Source: Thermoplasmata archaeon
GTDB lineage: Archaea; Thermoplasmatota; Thermoplasmata; Methanomassiliicoccales; Methanomethylophilaceae
DNA: 64,000 nt
Assembly: GCA_015063135.1 (NCBI GenBank)
Contig: SUTA01000003.1
Location: 1 to 64,000, forward strand
Direction: 5' to 3'
The notes under the pieces are model-generated. The model saw only the letters and a program-made list of their open reading frames with translations, did not search any database and was not told the DNA's origin. Positions 36,408 through 46,650 of this stretch are shown one piece after another; the first letter of the stretch is position 1, and the number at the start of each line of letters is the position of its first letter. The position numbers and the translations under genes are program-made.

Positions 36408-37481
36408 ATGTCAATCGATGCCAGGGAGAGGGTCCTCACCAGGATGAGGGGCGAAGAGACAGACCGCCCGCCGGTAGCTATTTTCTCGCAGTCCGCGACA
36501 ACGGGTATGATGGCCATGTACGGCGCATCATGGCCGTCCGCCCACAATGATCCCATGCAGATGGCGGTCCTGGGCGCCGCCCAGGCGGATATGTTCGGAT
36601 TCGAGTGCGTCCGCGCCCCGTTCGGCCTCACAGGCGAGGCGGAGAGGCTGGGCTGCGGCATCCTGCCCGGCGGCAAGTCCAAGAGGCCCGTCGTCACTGA
36701 TTACGCGTACAAGCTCGACCCCCTGATGTCCCGGTTCGACGATCCATCCGTCCTGATGTCGCCCGAGATGTTTGTGTCGGGCGGGGCCCCGGCCGTGGCG
36801 CAGGAGGCCGTGTCCATCCTGAAGAAGTTCTACGGCGAGGATTATCCCGTGGTCGCCGGGAACGCCGGCACGCTGACCCTCACGGGCATGCTGGTCAATC
36901 CCGAGAACCTGGTGTTCGCCATCGTCATGGCCCCGGATGAGGTGCAGAGGTGGCTGAAGACCGTCGCGCCCATCGTTGCCGCCTACACCGGCGCGCTGTT
37001 CGAGGCGGGCGCGGACATCGTCCAATGTTCCGAGCCCATATCGTCGGGCGACTGGATGACCAAGGACATCTTCGAGAACACCTGCGGCAGGTACGTGTTC
37101 TTCACCCACTGTCCGGACCATTCCAGGGACAGGTTCACGGAGCTCCACGTCTGCGGCAACTCCCTGCCGATCGTCGATGCCCTGTTCGGCACAGGCGTTT
37201 CAGGCGTCTCAATTGGAGATGTCGTGCAGCCCTCGTCCGTCGCGGACCTCGCGAAGGGCAGGGAGGTCGTGATCGGCAACATCGGCATCGGGCAGCCTCT
37301 GATGAACGGCTCCCCGGAGCAGGTGGAGGCCACCGTGGAGGACTGCATGAAGGAGGGATTCGACGTCATCGCTCCCGGCTGCGGCCTGCATCCGGAGACC
37401 CCCGACGACAACCTCCGCGCCATGGTGAGGAAGGTGACCGGCAAGGACCACGAGCCGGTGCCCAGCAGGATAACTGCCTGA
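36408..37481 (+). CDS. Second methylcobamide:CoM methyltransferase paralog
   Basis: 357-aa paralog of the preceding MtbA with the same N-terminus ('ARERVL', 'DRPPVAIFSQSAT') and Zn motif 'HVCGN...PGCGLHPET'. Codon bias is weaker than in mtbA, so it is likely less expressed or conditionally used, perhaps for another corrinoid protein such as the orphan one at 25.8 kb. It ends in TGA. No strong RBS, so it may be leaderless. Confidence 0.85.
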   Translation: MSIDARERVLTRMRGEETDRPPVAIFSQSATTGMMAMYGASWPSAHNDPMQMAVLGAAQADMFGFECVRAPFGLTGEAERLGCGILPGGKSKRPVVTDYAYKLDPLMSRFDDPSVLMSPEMFVSGGAPAVAQEAVSILKKFYGEDYPVVAGNAGTLTLTGMLVNPENLVFAIVMAPDEVQRWLKTVAPIVAAYTGALFEAGADIVQCSEPISSGDWMTKDIFENTCGRYVFFTHCPDHSRDRFTELHVCGNSLPIVDALFGTGVSGVSIGDVVQPSSVADLAKGREVVIGNIGIGQPLMNGSPEQVEATVEDCMKEGFDVIAPGCGLHPETPDDNLRAMVRKVTGKDHEPVPSRITA

Positions 37482-37531
37482 TAACGATAGTTTAGCGTAC
37501 CTATTTACGCTGGGCTGGATATCATCGGGCC

Positions 37532-38242
37532 ATGTCGGCCATTCTCGATAAGAACAAGGAGTACGCGCAGGTCCTGTCGTCCGTCATCGGTCTCAGGTCC
37601 GAGCCCGTCGCGATCAAGCTGGTCAGGGAGGGAGAGGAGTTCCCCGCCGGATACAGCGAGCCCGAGGCGCAGATGAGCCACTGCCAGGCCGTTTTCAGGG
37701 CCAGGCACGGCGAGTGCCTCAAGATGCCCATCGCATGCCACAACTGCAAGGTCGGTACGTCAGCCCTCAACATGACTGCCACCGACGAGAAGGTCGCGTC
37801 CGGCGAGTTCCACGCCGGCATCGGCATGCACGACAGCGCGGCCGCAGCCGGGAAGATGATCTCCGAGAGGATGATCCCGTCCTTCAAGAGCAAGGGCGAG
37901 GTCGTGTGCCCCTTGAAGGACGCGGACTTCGAGCCCGACGTCGTCGCCATCATCGACATTCCCGAGCGCGTCTACTGGGTCGTCCCCCTGTCCACCGCCG
38001 AGGAGGGGGGCAGGGCCGTTTTCAGCACCTCGCCCTTCCAGTGCGCCTGCGAGGACGTGACCGCGGTGCCCATCGTCACCGGCAAGCCCAACGTGTCCCT
38101 CGGGTGCTTCGGGTGCAGGAAGAAGACGGACATGGCCGCCGACGAGCTCGCCTGCGGCATCCCATACGCCCTGATCCCGGGCTTCGTGGAGCACCTCAGG
38201 AAGTACGGAACCGGCGTCATGACCAAGGCGAAGCGCGAGCGA
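37532..38242 (+). CDS. DUF169 protein
   Basis: 236-aa DUF169-family protein, function unknown. Cysteines are grouped: 'MSHCQAVFRARHGECL', 'ACHNCKVG', 'FQCACEDV' and 'LGCFGCRKKTD', which suggests an Fe-S or metal site. DUF169 genes often sit near corrinoid or methanogenesis genes; here it follows two mtbA paralogs. The frame ends at CGA 38240-38242 after 'TKAKRE'. The nominal ORF continues 43 hydrophobic residues across AT-rich intergenic DNA to TAG, which I regard as noncoding. Confidence 0.8.
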
Positions 38243-38533
38243 ACCAGCCGAGTATTACCAATAAACCATTTACTTCTTCTTTTCTTCATACTAATATTAG
38301 AATTCGTATGCATCGAAGAGCCAGAATGCGATGTATTAAATACTAAACTCTGTACAGTTGCCTGGATATAGCCTACATCCATCTATATCCAACCACAAAA
38401 ACAGACGATTTTTCCCGTGGTTTTCGAGCGTTTTGGGGTTCCCTTTATATTATTAGAGAAAATATCGGAAAATGCAAGGGGTAATGCGGATTCGGAAGGA
38501 TTCGCACCATTTATCGAACAAAGGAGGTATAAA
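38243..38533 (+). promoter_or_regulatory. mcr operon upstream region
   Basis: 291 bp of AT-rich DNA. A TATA box CTTTATATTA near 38443 predicts transcription from about 38470 and a leader of about 60 nt ending in AAAGGAGG, a strong RBS for mcrB. It also has CATCCATCTATATCCAACC near 38378. Confidence 0.55.
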
Positions 38534-39868
38534 ATGCCAAAATACGAGGACGTAATCGACTTGTATGACGACAACGGGAAACGCATCGCGAAAGACATCC
38601 CGTTGGAAGCCATCAGTCCGTTGCGCAACAATGCGATCAAGAAGATCGTGTCTCTGACCAAGAGGACCTGCGCCATCAACCTGGCCGGGATCGAGAAGGC
38701 CCTCAAGACCGGTTCCATGACCGGTGGCGGCGTCATCATCAAAGGAAAAGAGATCGACATCCCGCTCGTCAAGAACGCTGACAAGATCGCAAAAATCGTG
38801 AAGGAGAAGGTCCAGGTCTACGACGGCGACGGAACCGAGGTCAAAGTCAAGTCCGACGGCAAGAACATCATCGTCATCGTTCCCGAGGAGAGGATGAGCG
38901 CCGGTATCGAGTACACCACTGGATTCACCGCCGTTGCCGCAGCCGCCACCGAGGCCATCATCGACGAGTTCAAAGTCCCGATGTACAAGGCCAACATGGT
39001 CAAGGCCGCCGTTTGGGGAAGGTACCCCCAGACCATCACCTTCCAGGGCGCCAACGTCAAATCCATCCTCGAGGTTCCCCAGAACAACGAGGGTGCCGGA
39101 TTCGCCCTGAGGAACATCATGGCCAACCACGTCGTTGCCCTGGTCAACAGGAACGCCATGCAGGGAACCGCCCTCTCCGCCATCTACGAGCAGTGCGGAT
39201 CCTACGAGATGGGTGACCTGATCGGTAACTTCGAGAGGGGCGGACTTCTGTCCCTGGCCTACGAGGGACTCAACGCCAACAACATGCTGTACACCCTCGT
39301 CAAGAAGAACGGAAAGACCGGAACCGTCGGTACTGTGATTGCCTCTCTGATGGAGAGGGCCATCGACGACGGCGTCATCAGCGTCAAGAAGACCCTCCCC
39401 AGCGGATACAAGGTCTACACCACCAAGGATCTCCCCTTGTGGAACGCCTACGCCGCCACCGGAATGGTCGCAGCTGTCATGGTCAACGTCGGAGCCGCCA
39501 GGGCCGCCCAGGGTGTCCCCGGAACCATCCTGTACTACAACGACCTGCTCGAGCACGAGTCCGGACTCCCCGGAGTCGACTACGGTCGTGCTGAGGGAGT
39601 CGGAGTCGGTATGTCCTTCTTCTCCCACTCTATCTACGGAGGAGGAGGCCCCGGTCTGTTCCACGGTAACCACGTCGTTACCAGGCACGCCAAGGGAGTC
39701 GTTATCCCCGCCATCACCGCCGCGAACTGCCTCGATGGTGGAACCCAGACCTTCTCTGCTGAGGCCACCTCCGGTCTTTTCAAAGAGGTCTTCGGCGACA
39801 TGGAAGAGTTCAGCAAGCCCATGCAGTACGTCGCTGCTGAGGCCAAGAAGGTGAAAAAGAAACTGTGA
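38534..39868 (+). CDS. mcrB: Methyl-CoM reductase beta subunit
   Basis: 444-aa McrB. 'SIYGGGGPGLFHGNHVVTRH' is the conserved region near the active-site channel. McrB is part of the (alpha-beta-gamma)2 enzyme that makes methane from methyl-CoM and CoB. Start ATG 38534 (MPKYEDV) follows AGGAGG; the ORF-track N-terminal extension is leader. It ends in TGA and is first in mcrBDGA. Extreme codon bias indicates very high expression. Confidence 0.97.
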   Translation: MPKYEDVIDLYDDNGKRIAKDIPLEAISPLRNNAIKKIVSLTKRTCAINLAGIEKALKTGSMTGGGVIIKGKEIDIPLVKNADKIAKIVKEKVQVYDGDGTEVKVKSDGKNIIVIVPEERMSAGIEYTTGFTAVAAAATEAIIDEFKVPMYKANMVKAAVWGRYPQTITFQGANVKSILEVPQNNEGAGFALRNIMANHVVALVNRNAMQGTALSAIYEQCGSYEMGDLIGNFERGGLLSLAYEGLNANNMLYTLVKKNGKTGTVGTVIASLMERAIDDGVISVKKTLPSGYKVYTTKDLPLWNAYAATGMVAAVMVNVGAARAAQGVPGTILYYNDLLEHESGLPGVDYGRAEGVGVGMSFFSHSIYGGGGPGLFHGNHVVTRHAKGVVIPAITAANCLDGGTQTFSAEATSGLFKEVFGDMEEFSKPMQYVAAEAKKVKKKL

Positions 39869-39877
39869 GGCCTTCTG

Positions 39878-40312
39878 ATGACGAGTACCAACGAACCGAC
39901 CGTAGAGTACGCTGGGAAGCCCCTTCCCGAAGTCCAGATCATCACGAATCGCCTGCTGGCTGCCGAGACCACCGAGAGGGTGCTCAACGCCCTCGATGTG
40001 ATCCCCCAGATCCGCCAGATCAATATGACCGGAGAGAGCCTGCCGAAGACCATCAACAGCGGTCCCGGCAAGGGCCTGCAGAACAACCACTCGGAGCGCC
40101 AGATCATCCATGTCGGCATGCACGAGGTTGAGCTGCGCTACCTGGTCGGCGCATTCTACATAGAGCTGGACGTCGAGGATGAGGAGGAGCTCGACGCGGT
40201 GCTGGAGACCATCAAGTCCGCCTGCAACGCTAACATCGAGCACGGCTACACCCTCCAGGTCGGAAGGTACACGAAATTCAGACCCACACTTCATGATTAT
40301 AGGAGTGCATAA
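39878..40312 (+). CDS. mcrD: Methyl-CoM reductase operon protein D
   Basis: 144-aa McrD, between mcrB and mcrG as usual. It is a non-structural protein linked to Mcr assembly or activation. 'EVQIITNRLLAAETTERVL' and 'HVGMHEVELRYLVG' fit the family. It ends in TAA 2 bp before mcrG. No mcrC follows. Confidence 0.93.
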   Translation: MTSTNEPTVEYAGKPLPEVQIITNRLLAAETTERVLNALDVIPQIRQINMTGESLPKTINSGPGKGLQNNHSERQIIHVGMHEVELRYLVGAFYIELDVEDEEELDAVLETIKSACNANIEHGYTLQVGRYTKFRPTLHDYRSA

Positions 40313-40313
40313 T

Positions 40314-41087
40314 ATGGCATATCAGAGACAGTTCTACCCGGGTAACAGCGTCCCCGCCAAAAACAGGCGCAGATACATGGACCCGAAGAAAAAGCTGAAG
40401 AAACTCCGCGATGTTTCCATGGACGATGTCGTCCGCATCATGGGACACAGGGTCCCCGGAGAGAACTACAAGTCCATCCACGCCCCTCTCGACGAGGGCA
40501 ACGAGCCGGACTGCCCGATCAGGAAACTGGTTGTCCCCATCGAGGGAGCCAAGAAGGGAGACCGTGTCAGGTACATCCAGTTCACTGACTCCGTCTACTT
40601 CGCCCCCATCTCCCCCTACCAGAGGGCCTGGATGTACCTGTCCAGGTACAGGGGAGTCGACACCGGAACCCTGTCCGGAAGGCAGATCATCGAGGTCCGC
40701 GAGCGTGACCTCGAGGTCATGGCCAAAGAGATGATCGATAACGAGACCTTCGACCCTGCCCTCACCGGTATCAGGGGAGCTACCGTCCACGGACACGCAT
40801 GCCGTCTGGACGAGCACGGACTCATGTTCGACGGCTGGCAGAGGTACATCTGGGACGACAAGAAGAAAGAGGTCGTCTACGTGAAGGACCAGGTCGCCAT
40901 CCCGCTCGACAGGAAGATCTCCGTCGGAAAGCCCGCAAGCATGAAGGACCTCAGGAGCAGGACCACCATCTTCAGGGCCGACGGCGTTGACATGAGGGAC
41001 GACAAAGAGGTTACCGAGTACGGACTCAGGATCCACAAGCTGAGGACCCTCGGCGGCTACCAGCCCTGGAAGGTTAAGGGAGAGTGA
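40314..41087 (+). CDS. mcrG: Methyl-CoM reductase gamma subunit
   Basis: 257-aa McrG. Start ATG 40314 (MAYQRQFYPG) behind AGGAG; the longer ORF in this frame (40179) begins inside mcrD. 'HRVPGENYKSIHAPLDE' and 'SPYQRAWMYLSRYRGVDTG' are typical. Structural subunit of Mcr. It ends in TGA. Confidence 0.96.
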   Translation: MAYQRQFYPGNSVPAKNRRRYMDPKKKLKKLRDVSMDDVVRIMGHRVPGENYKSIHAPLDEGNEPDCPIRKLVVPIEGAKKGDRVRYIQFTDSVYFAPISPYQRAWMYLSRYRGVDTGTLSGRQIIEVRERDLEVMAKEMIDNETFDPALTGIRGATVHGHACRLDEHGLMFDGWQRYIWDDKKKEVVYVKDQVAIPLDRKISVGKPASMKDLRSRTTIFRADGVDMRDDKEVTEYGLRIHKLRTLGGYQPWKVKGE

Positions 41088-41093
41088 TTTTAA

Positions 41094-42758
41094 ATGGCGA
41101 AACAGGCAAAGGACAAGCTCTTCATGGACGCATGCAAGAAGAAGTTCAAGGAAGAGCCCACTGACATGTCCACCAAGTACTACTGCTACGGTGGATGGAA
41201 ACAGTCGAAATCCAAGGTCGAGTTCCAGAACTCCGCCATGGAGATCGCGAAGAAACGTGGCATCCCCATGATGAACGAGGACATCGGTGTCCCGCTCGGA
41301 CAGAGGTCCTGGATGCCCTACCAGCTGTCCCACACGGACATCTACGCCGAGGCAGATGACCTGCACTGCGTCAACAACACCGCTATCCAGCAGGCTTGGG
41401 ACGACATCAGGAGGACCATCCTCGTCGGACTCGACAGCCCCCACCAGACCATCGAGAGAAGGCTTGGAAAGGAGGTCACCCCCGAGACCATCAACGAGTA
41501 CCTCGAGACCGTCAACCACACCATGCCCGGTGGAGCAGTCGTTCAGGAGCACATGGCTGAGGTCAACCCCGCCCTCGTCTACGACTCCTACGTCAAGGTC
41601 TTCTCTGGAGACGATGAGCTGATCGACGAGATCGACAAGAGGTTCGTCATCGACATCAACAAGCTCTTCCCCAAGGACCAGGCCGAGCAGCTGAAAGGCG
41701 CCATCGGAAAGACCCTCATGCAGGCTGTCCGCGTCCCGACCATCGTCGGAAGGCTCATGGACGGTGCCACCGTTTCCAGGCATGCCGCCATGCAGATCTC
41801 CATGGCTTTCATCTCCGCCTACAAGCTCGCAGCCGGAGAGGCCGCCATCGCTGACTTCGCCTACTCCGCGAAGCACCAGTCCCTCGGAATGGGAACCATG
41901 ATGCCCGCAAGGCGCGCCAGGGGACCCAACGAGCCCGGTGGAATCCCCTTCGGATACATGGCAGATATCGCCCAGTCCGACCGTGTCTACCCCGACGACC
42001 CCGGCCGTGCAGCCCTCGAGGCTGTCGCCCTCGGAGCCGCCGTCTTCGACCAGATCTACCTGGGAGGATACATGTCCGGTGGAGTCGGATTCACCCAGTA
42101 CGCCACCGCTGCGTACACCGACAACATCCTCGAGGACTACGTCTACTACGCCATCGACCAGATCAAGTCCAAGTACGGCGGCTTCTGCAAGCTCGACCCC
42201 AAGGACATGGACAAGCTCATGGCCCTCGGAGACGACATCAACTCCTACGCCCTTGAGATGTACGAGAGGTACCCCGCTGTCATGGAGACCCACTTCGGTG
42301 GATCCCAGAGGGCTACCGTCGCAGCCGCTTCCACCGGTATCGCCGGTGCAATGGCTACCGGAGTCGCTGACTGCGGTCTGAATTGCTGGTACCTGTCCAT
42401 GCTCCAGCACAAGGAGAGGACCGGAAGGCTCGGATTCTACGGATTCGACCTGCAGGACCAGTGCGGTTCCGCGAACTCCTTCGCGTACAGGTCCGATGAG
42501 GGTCTCCCCATGGAGGTCCGTGGACCCAACTACCCCAACTACGCCATGAACGTCGGTCACCTCTCCGGATACACCGGTATCCCCAAGGCGGCCCACGTCG
42601 CACGCGGAGATGCATTCACCGCCAACCCCTTCGTGAGGGTGGCCTTCGCAGACCCCAACCTGGTCTTCGATTTCGCCAACGTCACCAAGGAGATCGGTCG
42701 CGGAGCCCTCAGGGAGTTCGTGCCCGCCGGTGAGCGCAGCGCTGTCATCAAGGGATGA
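41094..42758 (+). CDS. mcrA: Methyl-CoM reductase alpha subunit
   Basis: 554-aa McrA, the F430-binding catalytic subunit. '[20 protein letters not shown]' is the mcrA marker region, with the modified Gln. '[12 protein letters not shown]' holds the Gly that becomes thioglycine (YcaO at 29 kb) and the S-methyl-Cys position. Start ATG 41094. The stop TGA overlaps the ATG of the next gene. The protein sequence fits the Methanomassiliicoccales type. Confidence 0.98.
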   Translation: MAKQAKDKLFMDACKKKFKEEPTDMSTKYYCYGGWKQSKSKVEFQNSAMEIAKKRGIPMMNEDIGVPLGQRSWMPYQLSHTDIYAEADDLHCVNNTAIQQAWDDIRRTILVGLDSPHQTIERRLGKEVTPETINEYLETVNHTMPGGAVVQEHMAEVNPALVYDSYVKVFSGDDELIDEIDKRFVIDINKLFPKDQAEQLKGAIGKTLMQAVRVPTIVGRLMDGATVSRHAAMQISMAFISAYKLAAGEAAIADFAYSAKHQSLGMGTMMPARRARGPNEPGGIPFGYMADIAQSDRVYPDDPGRAALEAVALGAAVFDQIYLGGYMSGGVGFTQYATAAYTDNILEDYVYYAIDQIKSKYGGFCKLDPKDMDKLMALGDDINSYALEMYERYPAVMETHFGGSQRATVAAASTGIAGAMATGVADCGLNCWYLSMLQHKERTGRLGFYGFDLQDQCGSANSFAYRSDEGLPMEVRGPNYPNYAMNVGHLSGYTGIPKAAHVARGDAFTANPFVRVAFADPNLVFDFANVTKEIGRGALREFVPAGERSAVIKG

Positions 42759-43042
42759 TGTCCTTGCAGAAGGGCGACCTCCTGAAGTACATCCCGACAT
42801 CAACGGTCGGGAAGGTGACGGACGTCCAGGAGAGGGACGGGAAGGTCTGGGTCAGACTGGACTTCACCGACCTCTACTACGACTCCGAGTACCTCATCGC
42901 CGCCGATCCCTCGGAGTACATCGAGGTCTCCTACAAGGAGCGCAAGACCGTGTACGAAGGAAGCATGAAGTCCATCGAGGACGTGAAGAGAGAGGCCGAA
43001 GAGGTCGATGTCTCCGAATTCATGCCTTCCGGAGGCGGATAA
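42755..43042 (+). CDS. DUF2098-like small protein in mcr operon
   Basis: 95-aa protein with an SH3-like start ('[30 protein letters not shown]') and an acidic C-terminal tail. It resembles the DUF2098 family found mainly in methanogens, function unknown. It overlaps the mcrA stop (GGATGATG), so it is translationally coupled and probably acts on Mcr. It ends in TAA, followed by a UUCG hairpin. Confidence 0.7.
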   Translation: MMSLQKGDLLKYIPTSTVGKVTDVQERDGKVWVRLDFTDLYYDSEYLIAADPSEYIEVSYKERKTVYEGSMKSIEDVKREAEEVDVSEFMPSGGG

Positions 43043-43062
43043 ACGCTGAAGCAAACCCCTTA

Positions 43063-43078
43063 CGCCCCTTCGGGGGCG
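43063..43078 (+). terminator. Hairpin at the end of the mcr operon
   Basis: CGCCCC-TTCG-GGGGCG stem-loop 20 bp after the last stop codon. Confidence 0.65.
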
Positions 43079-43402
43079 GTCAACCATTTATCCGTCGTTG
43101 CTTCTCCTCACTCCATTTCGGTACTTGTTTTTCCCCGATGCTGGCACATGTGTTCCCATTCTCAATTGGATTTTTAAACCAATATCAATATTGATACTTT
43201 ATCGACCGGGGATCGCAGGACAGTCCAGCATGCTCCGGGGGAGCTCCCGGGGCCTTCGCGCCGTTATGTATAAGGATGGTAATTTCCGACAGCGTCTCCA
43301 GGCGGACGGCGGTAAAAAATTAAGCTTACCACTAAATAAATCGTGGATGGTTAATCCGAGATTCGACAACAATCAAATACTCAAAAACAACTCAAAGGCA
43401 CT
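43079..43402. other. Intergenic region after mcr operon
   Basis: 324 bp without a gene. It has a GC-rich self-complementary block near 43230 (GCTCCGGGGGAGCTCCCGGGG), then an AT-rich stretch with TAAATAAATCG that probably holds the promoter of the next gene. No RNA family recognised. Confidence 0.4.
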
Positions 43403-44401
43403 ATGGAGATGACCATGCAGTACTGCCCCTACTGCGGAGGGGATGTCGAGGGTGGCGAAGGCCTCCACGATGTCTGCAGCAGTTGCGGCAAGAAGCTGTA
43501 CAGGTTCAGATCCGACTTCGAGAGGTTCCCGGAGACCGTCGGGAAGGTCGAGAAATTCTCCCCGGTCATCGCCATGATGAAGGACGACAACCTCCAGCGC
43601 GCACTCGATACCGTCCGCGAGATGATCGAGGCCGACGGCGGCGAGGACCCGGACGAGATACTGCTCCTCGGATGCATCTACATGAGGATGCGCGAGGACG
43701 GCAAGGCGTTCATCGAGTGGAAGAACGCCGTGGAGAAGCTGCAGACCTTCCAGAACATCGACGGCTACGTCTGCATGATGTCCTACATGATCTCCGACCA
43801 CATCTATTACACGGAGACCGAATTCGTCGTCTTCGACTACATAAAGTACATCGACCGCCTCGGAGAGACCATCTACGGCATCATGGGCGAGCCCTGCACT
43901 TATGTCCTATACCTCACGATCAACCGCATCTTCAGGCAGAAGATCGTCTCGGAGGGCATCGAGGTCATCGATTCAGATCTCACCGAGGTCCTGCTGAGGC
44001 TGTTCTGCAGGATCATCGAGTACAACCGCAACTGCCGCAATGTCGACTACCTCGTCAGCTCCATGCTCAATTTCCTCGGCTACGAGGAGGAGACCTATGT
44101 CGAGGACGAGAACCTCGTCTGCCATGCCCTGGACCTTTTCCGCAACTACGTCAACGCGTACCTGGAAGAGCTCTCCGAGGACGATGTGGACAAGATACGC
44201 TACCACTGGAACGACGAGAGCTCAAAGAAGCTCGTGGCGCTGTTCGAGGATATGCTCGAGAAGGCATCGTCCTCTGGTGTCGGAGCGCTCGGCCTCCTGA
44301 AATCCAAGAAGGAGGGCTTCGATCTCGCAGCTGCCGTCAACTCATATGTGAGGAAGTATCTCCTCATCGAGGACTCGTCGGAAGAGACCGAGCCCGCTTA
44401 A
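43403..44401 (+). CDS. Zinc-ribbon, helical-repeat hypothetical protein
   Basis: 332 aa. The N-terminus has a four-Cys zinc ribbon ('CPYCGGD...CSSCGKK', residues 8-30). The rest is alpha-helical, with a possible TPR-like stretch 'PDEILLLGCIYMRMREDGKAFIEW', and a Ser/Glu tail. Family not recognised. It may be a cytosolic adaptor or sensor. Start could be ATG 43403 or the ATG at 43415. It ends in TAA, 24 bp inside the convergent mntP. Confidence 0.55.
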   Translation: MEMTMQYCPYCGGDVEGGEGLHDVCSSCGKKLYRFRSDFERFPETVGKVEKFSPVIAMMKDDNLQRALDTVREMIEADGGEDPDEILLLGCIYMRMREDGKAFIEWKNAVEKLQTFQNIDGYVCMMSYMISDHIYYTETEFVVFDYIKYIDRLGETIYGIMGEPCTYVLYLTINRIFRQKIVSEGIEVIDSDLTEVLLRLFCRIIEYNRNCRNVDYLVSSMLNFLGYEEETYVEDENLVCHALDLFRNYVNAYLEELSEDDVDKIRYHWNDESSKKLVALFEDMLEKASSSGVGALGLLKSKKEGFDLAAAVNSYVRKYLLIEDSSEETEPA

Positions 44402-44935
44402 GAGCGTCTTCACGCCTATTATTATCAGGATGCACCCGCCGATGGTGCCTGCATGCTTCACCCTGTCCGCGCCGAACTTCCTCCCGATCACGGCCCCGCA
44501 GAAGCTTATCGCGAACGTGACCGCTCCGATGATCGCCGCCGGGATGAGCACTTCCGATGACTCCATGGACATGGATATGCCGACGATGAACGCGTCTATG
44601 CTCGTGGCCACTGCCAGAGTAGCCATGGTCGCCAGCCCCATGTCGCCGTCGCCGTCCTCCTCTCCGAACAGGTCCTCCCTGATCATGTTCAGGCCTATGA
44701 GCAGCAGGATGGCGAAAGCGACCCAGTGGGCGTACTCGGACACTATGTCGTACACCGCAGTGCCGAGAAGGAACCCTAAGCAGGGCATCAGGAACTGGAA
44801 GAAGCCGAACCATGCCCCGGTCATGAGTCCGACCGTCAGGAGGGCCTTCCTGGACATCAGGCCCTTTATGACTGAGACGGCGAAGGCGTCCATCGCCAGG
44901 GCTATTCCCAGCAGCAGGGGTGTAACGATGTCCAT
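44378..44935 (-). CDS. mntP: Manganese efflux pump MntP
   Basis: 185-aa MntP-family membrane protein with six hydrophobic segments. 'LGIALAMDAFAVSVIKG' and 'TSIDAFIVGISMS' are the two repeat motifs with conserved Asp. Length matches MntP (about 188 aa) when ended at CGA 44380-44378 after 'GLGLF'. The nominal ORF goes on 12 residues to TGA at 44342. It exports Mn2+. Confidence 0.88.
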
Positions 44936-44952
44936 CGCCTGTGGAAACGGTC

Positions 44953-46104
44953 TTATTTATTTAAAGGGGCGACAACGGCCACTTTCGGTACTTTCGGGGA
45001 CCTCCCCCTCAGAGGCTTAAATACTCCGCAAGCGTCGTTCCAATCATGGGAAGAACGGCAGCATTCTACGGCAGGACAGCTCCCTGCAGCATCGCGGACG
45101 ATTATCGCATCGCAGAGGTCAGGGTCGCGACCCACAGGCAGACCTTCCGATCGGAGATAGTCGCCCAGGCGGGCGGCCTCGCGCGTGGACAGGTCCACAA
45201 TCTGGTCGCGCGGTGTCAGGCAGTTCCAGAGCATCTCCGATTCCGGCATGTAGACCTTCGATGCGCGTTTCTCGATGTCGGGGCGGTTGGCATAGCAGTA
45301 GACACAATCGTGCATGCAGGTATCGTATTCACCGATGTCTATGCTGCGTATGCACCCGCAGCGTTCCCTCATGGGGCTGGAAGAAACTTCATAGGGGATG
45401 TTGAGGGACCGATAGGTAGTGGCGTCCATGCAGGGCCTGTTGATGACTCCATACTCTGAGAGGTCCTCTTTGGCGCAGCAGCTCGTGACGGTCATGCCGT
45501 ACTCGTCCGCCGTGCGGGCGGCCATCCTCGCGAAGGCCGCCTTTTCTTCCCTGGTTATGGCTCTGATGGTGCCCTCCTCGGCGACTCTGGACAGCTTGCT
45601 GTAGAAGTCCACGAAGCTTATGATGCACCTGTCGGTCCATTGGGACGCCTCCCCGCACATCATCTCGAACTTCCGCCTGTGGTAGTCGAGGCCGATGCGT
45701 CCGTTGAGGATGACCGGGTCGTACCTCCAGGTCATCCTGTCCCTCCCTATCCTGTCAGCAATGCGGATGCAACAGTCGTTTATGTCCGCCTTGAAGGGGA
45801 CGCCAGGTTCAAGATCCTTGCTGTAAGGGGTGAGTGTGACCTGGAATGTGTAGATGTGCCCCATCGACCCGATCTCCCTCAAGTGCGGCTCCAGCGGCAT
45901 CGGGTTCTTCGTGATGAATGCGATGCAGTCGACGTTCCTGCGGGACAGGTCCACCCTGTAGACGATGTTCTTCGCCACAGGGTTCCTCACCAGCACATAG
46001 CCCGCCCTGAGACGGTTCATCAGCCATTCCGAATGGAACGCGGGGATATCTGTGCGGCGGCTGGCGGAGATTATCACGATGCTCCCAAGGCTCTCGGCGG
46101 ACAT
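44953..46104 (-). CDS. Radical SAM DUF1848 protein
   Basis: 383-aa DUF1848-family protein. 'IISASRRTDIPAFHSEWLMNRL' is the N-terminal family signature and 'CMHDCVYCYAN' (CxxxCxxC) binds the radical SAM [4Fe-4S] cluster, unusually near the C-terminal half, as in this family. Reaction unknown. Start ATG 46104 (MSAESLGS). It ends in TAA just before mntP. Confidence 0.85.
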   Translation of the reverse strand: MSAESLGSIVIISASRRTDIPAFHSEWLMNRLRAGYVLVRNPVAKNIVYRVDLSRRNVDCIAFITKNPMPLEPHLREIGSMGHIYTFQVTLTPYSKDLEPGVPFKADINDCCIRIADRIGRDRMTWRYDPVILNGRIGLDYHRRKFEMMCGEASQWTDRCIISFVDFYSKLSRVAEEGTIRAITREEKAAFARMAARTADEYGMTVTSCCAKEDLSEYGVINRPCMDATTYRSLNIPYEVSSSPMRERCGCIRSIDIGEYDTCMHDCVYCYANRPDIEKRASKVYMPESEMLWNCLTPRDQIVDLSTREAARLGDYLRSEGLPVGRDPDLCDAIIVRDAAGSCPAVECCRSSHDWNDACGVFKPLRGRSPKVPKVAVVAPLNK

Positions 46105-46173
46105 AGAATTATCCCCCTCCGGCCAGCAGGCATCAAGCATCTACAAATATCCGCCAAGCCAATCTAGAACCTC

Positions 46174-46650
46174 GTGCGCGGACCCAGGATATACTCGTAC
46201 CTGACGCTGATTGGGAGGATCAGCATCACGGAGGACGGAGAGGGGAGGATAACGGGCGTCTACCTCCCCTGCATGAACCTGCTTCCGATGGAAGAGGAGG
46301 AGACGCCGGCCATAGCGGATGCTGCAGACCAGATCGAGGGCTACCTGTCGGGTGCCATCAGGGATTTCGACGTCGAGACCCTGGTAGAAGGCACCGAGTT
46401 CCGCAAGGACGTCCTGTCGGCCATCTCCCGCATCCCGTACGGGGAGACGCGCACATACTCGCAGGTCGCCGACGAGTCGGGTCATCCGGGCGCGTCCCGC
46501 GCCGTCGGCACCGTCTGCGCGGAGAATCCGCTGCCGATCATAATCCCCTGCCACAGGGTCGTGCCCTCCTCCGGGGGCCTGGGAGCCTACAGCGGCGGCA
46601 GGGCCCTGAAGCGTACCCTTCTAGCTCACGAGGCCGAATCCGATGATCGA
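46174..46650 (+). CDS. ogt: Methylated-DNA-protein cysteine methyltransferase
   Basis: 158-aa alkyltransferase that removes O6-alkyl groups from guanine in a suicide reaction. The acceptor Cys is in 'IIIPCHRVVPSSGG', and 'IPYGETRTYSQVA' is the DNA-binding helix. GTG 46174 start. The frame meets CGA at 46648-46650 after 'AESDD', normal MGMT length and overlapping the next ATG by 8 bp. The ORF-track version (to 46899) reads the following gene out of frame. It forms an alkylation-repair pair with the AlkD-like gene. Confidence 0.87.

Noticed and set aside
40278-42803. 841-aa minus-strand ORF opposite mcrG and mcrA, and similar long antisense ORFs (for example 13154..14821, 38453..40294)
   Set aside because: They are shadows of highly codon-biased genes: low-complexity Gly/Val/Asp/Leu content, no family match, no promoter or RBS.
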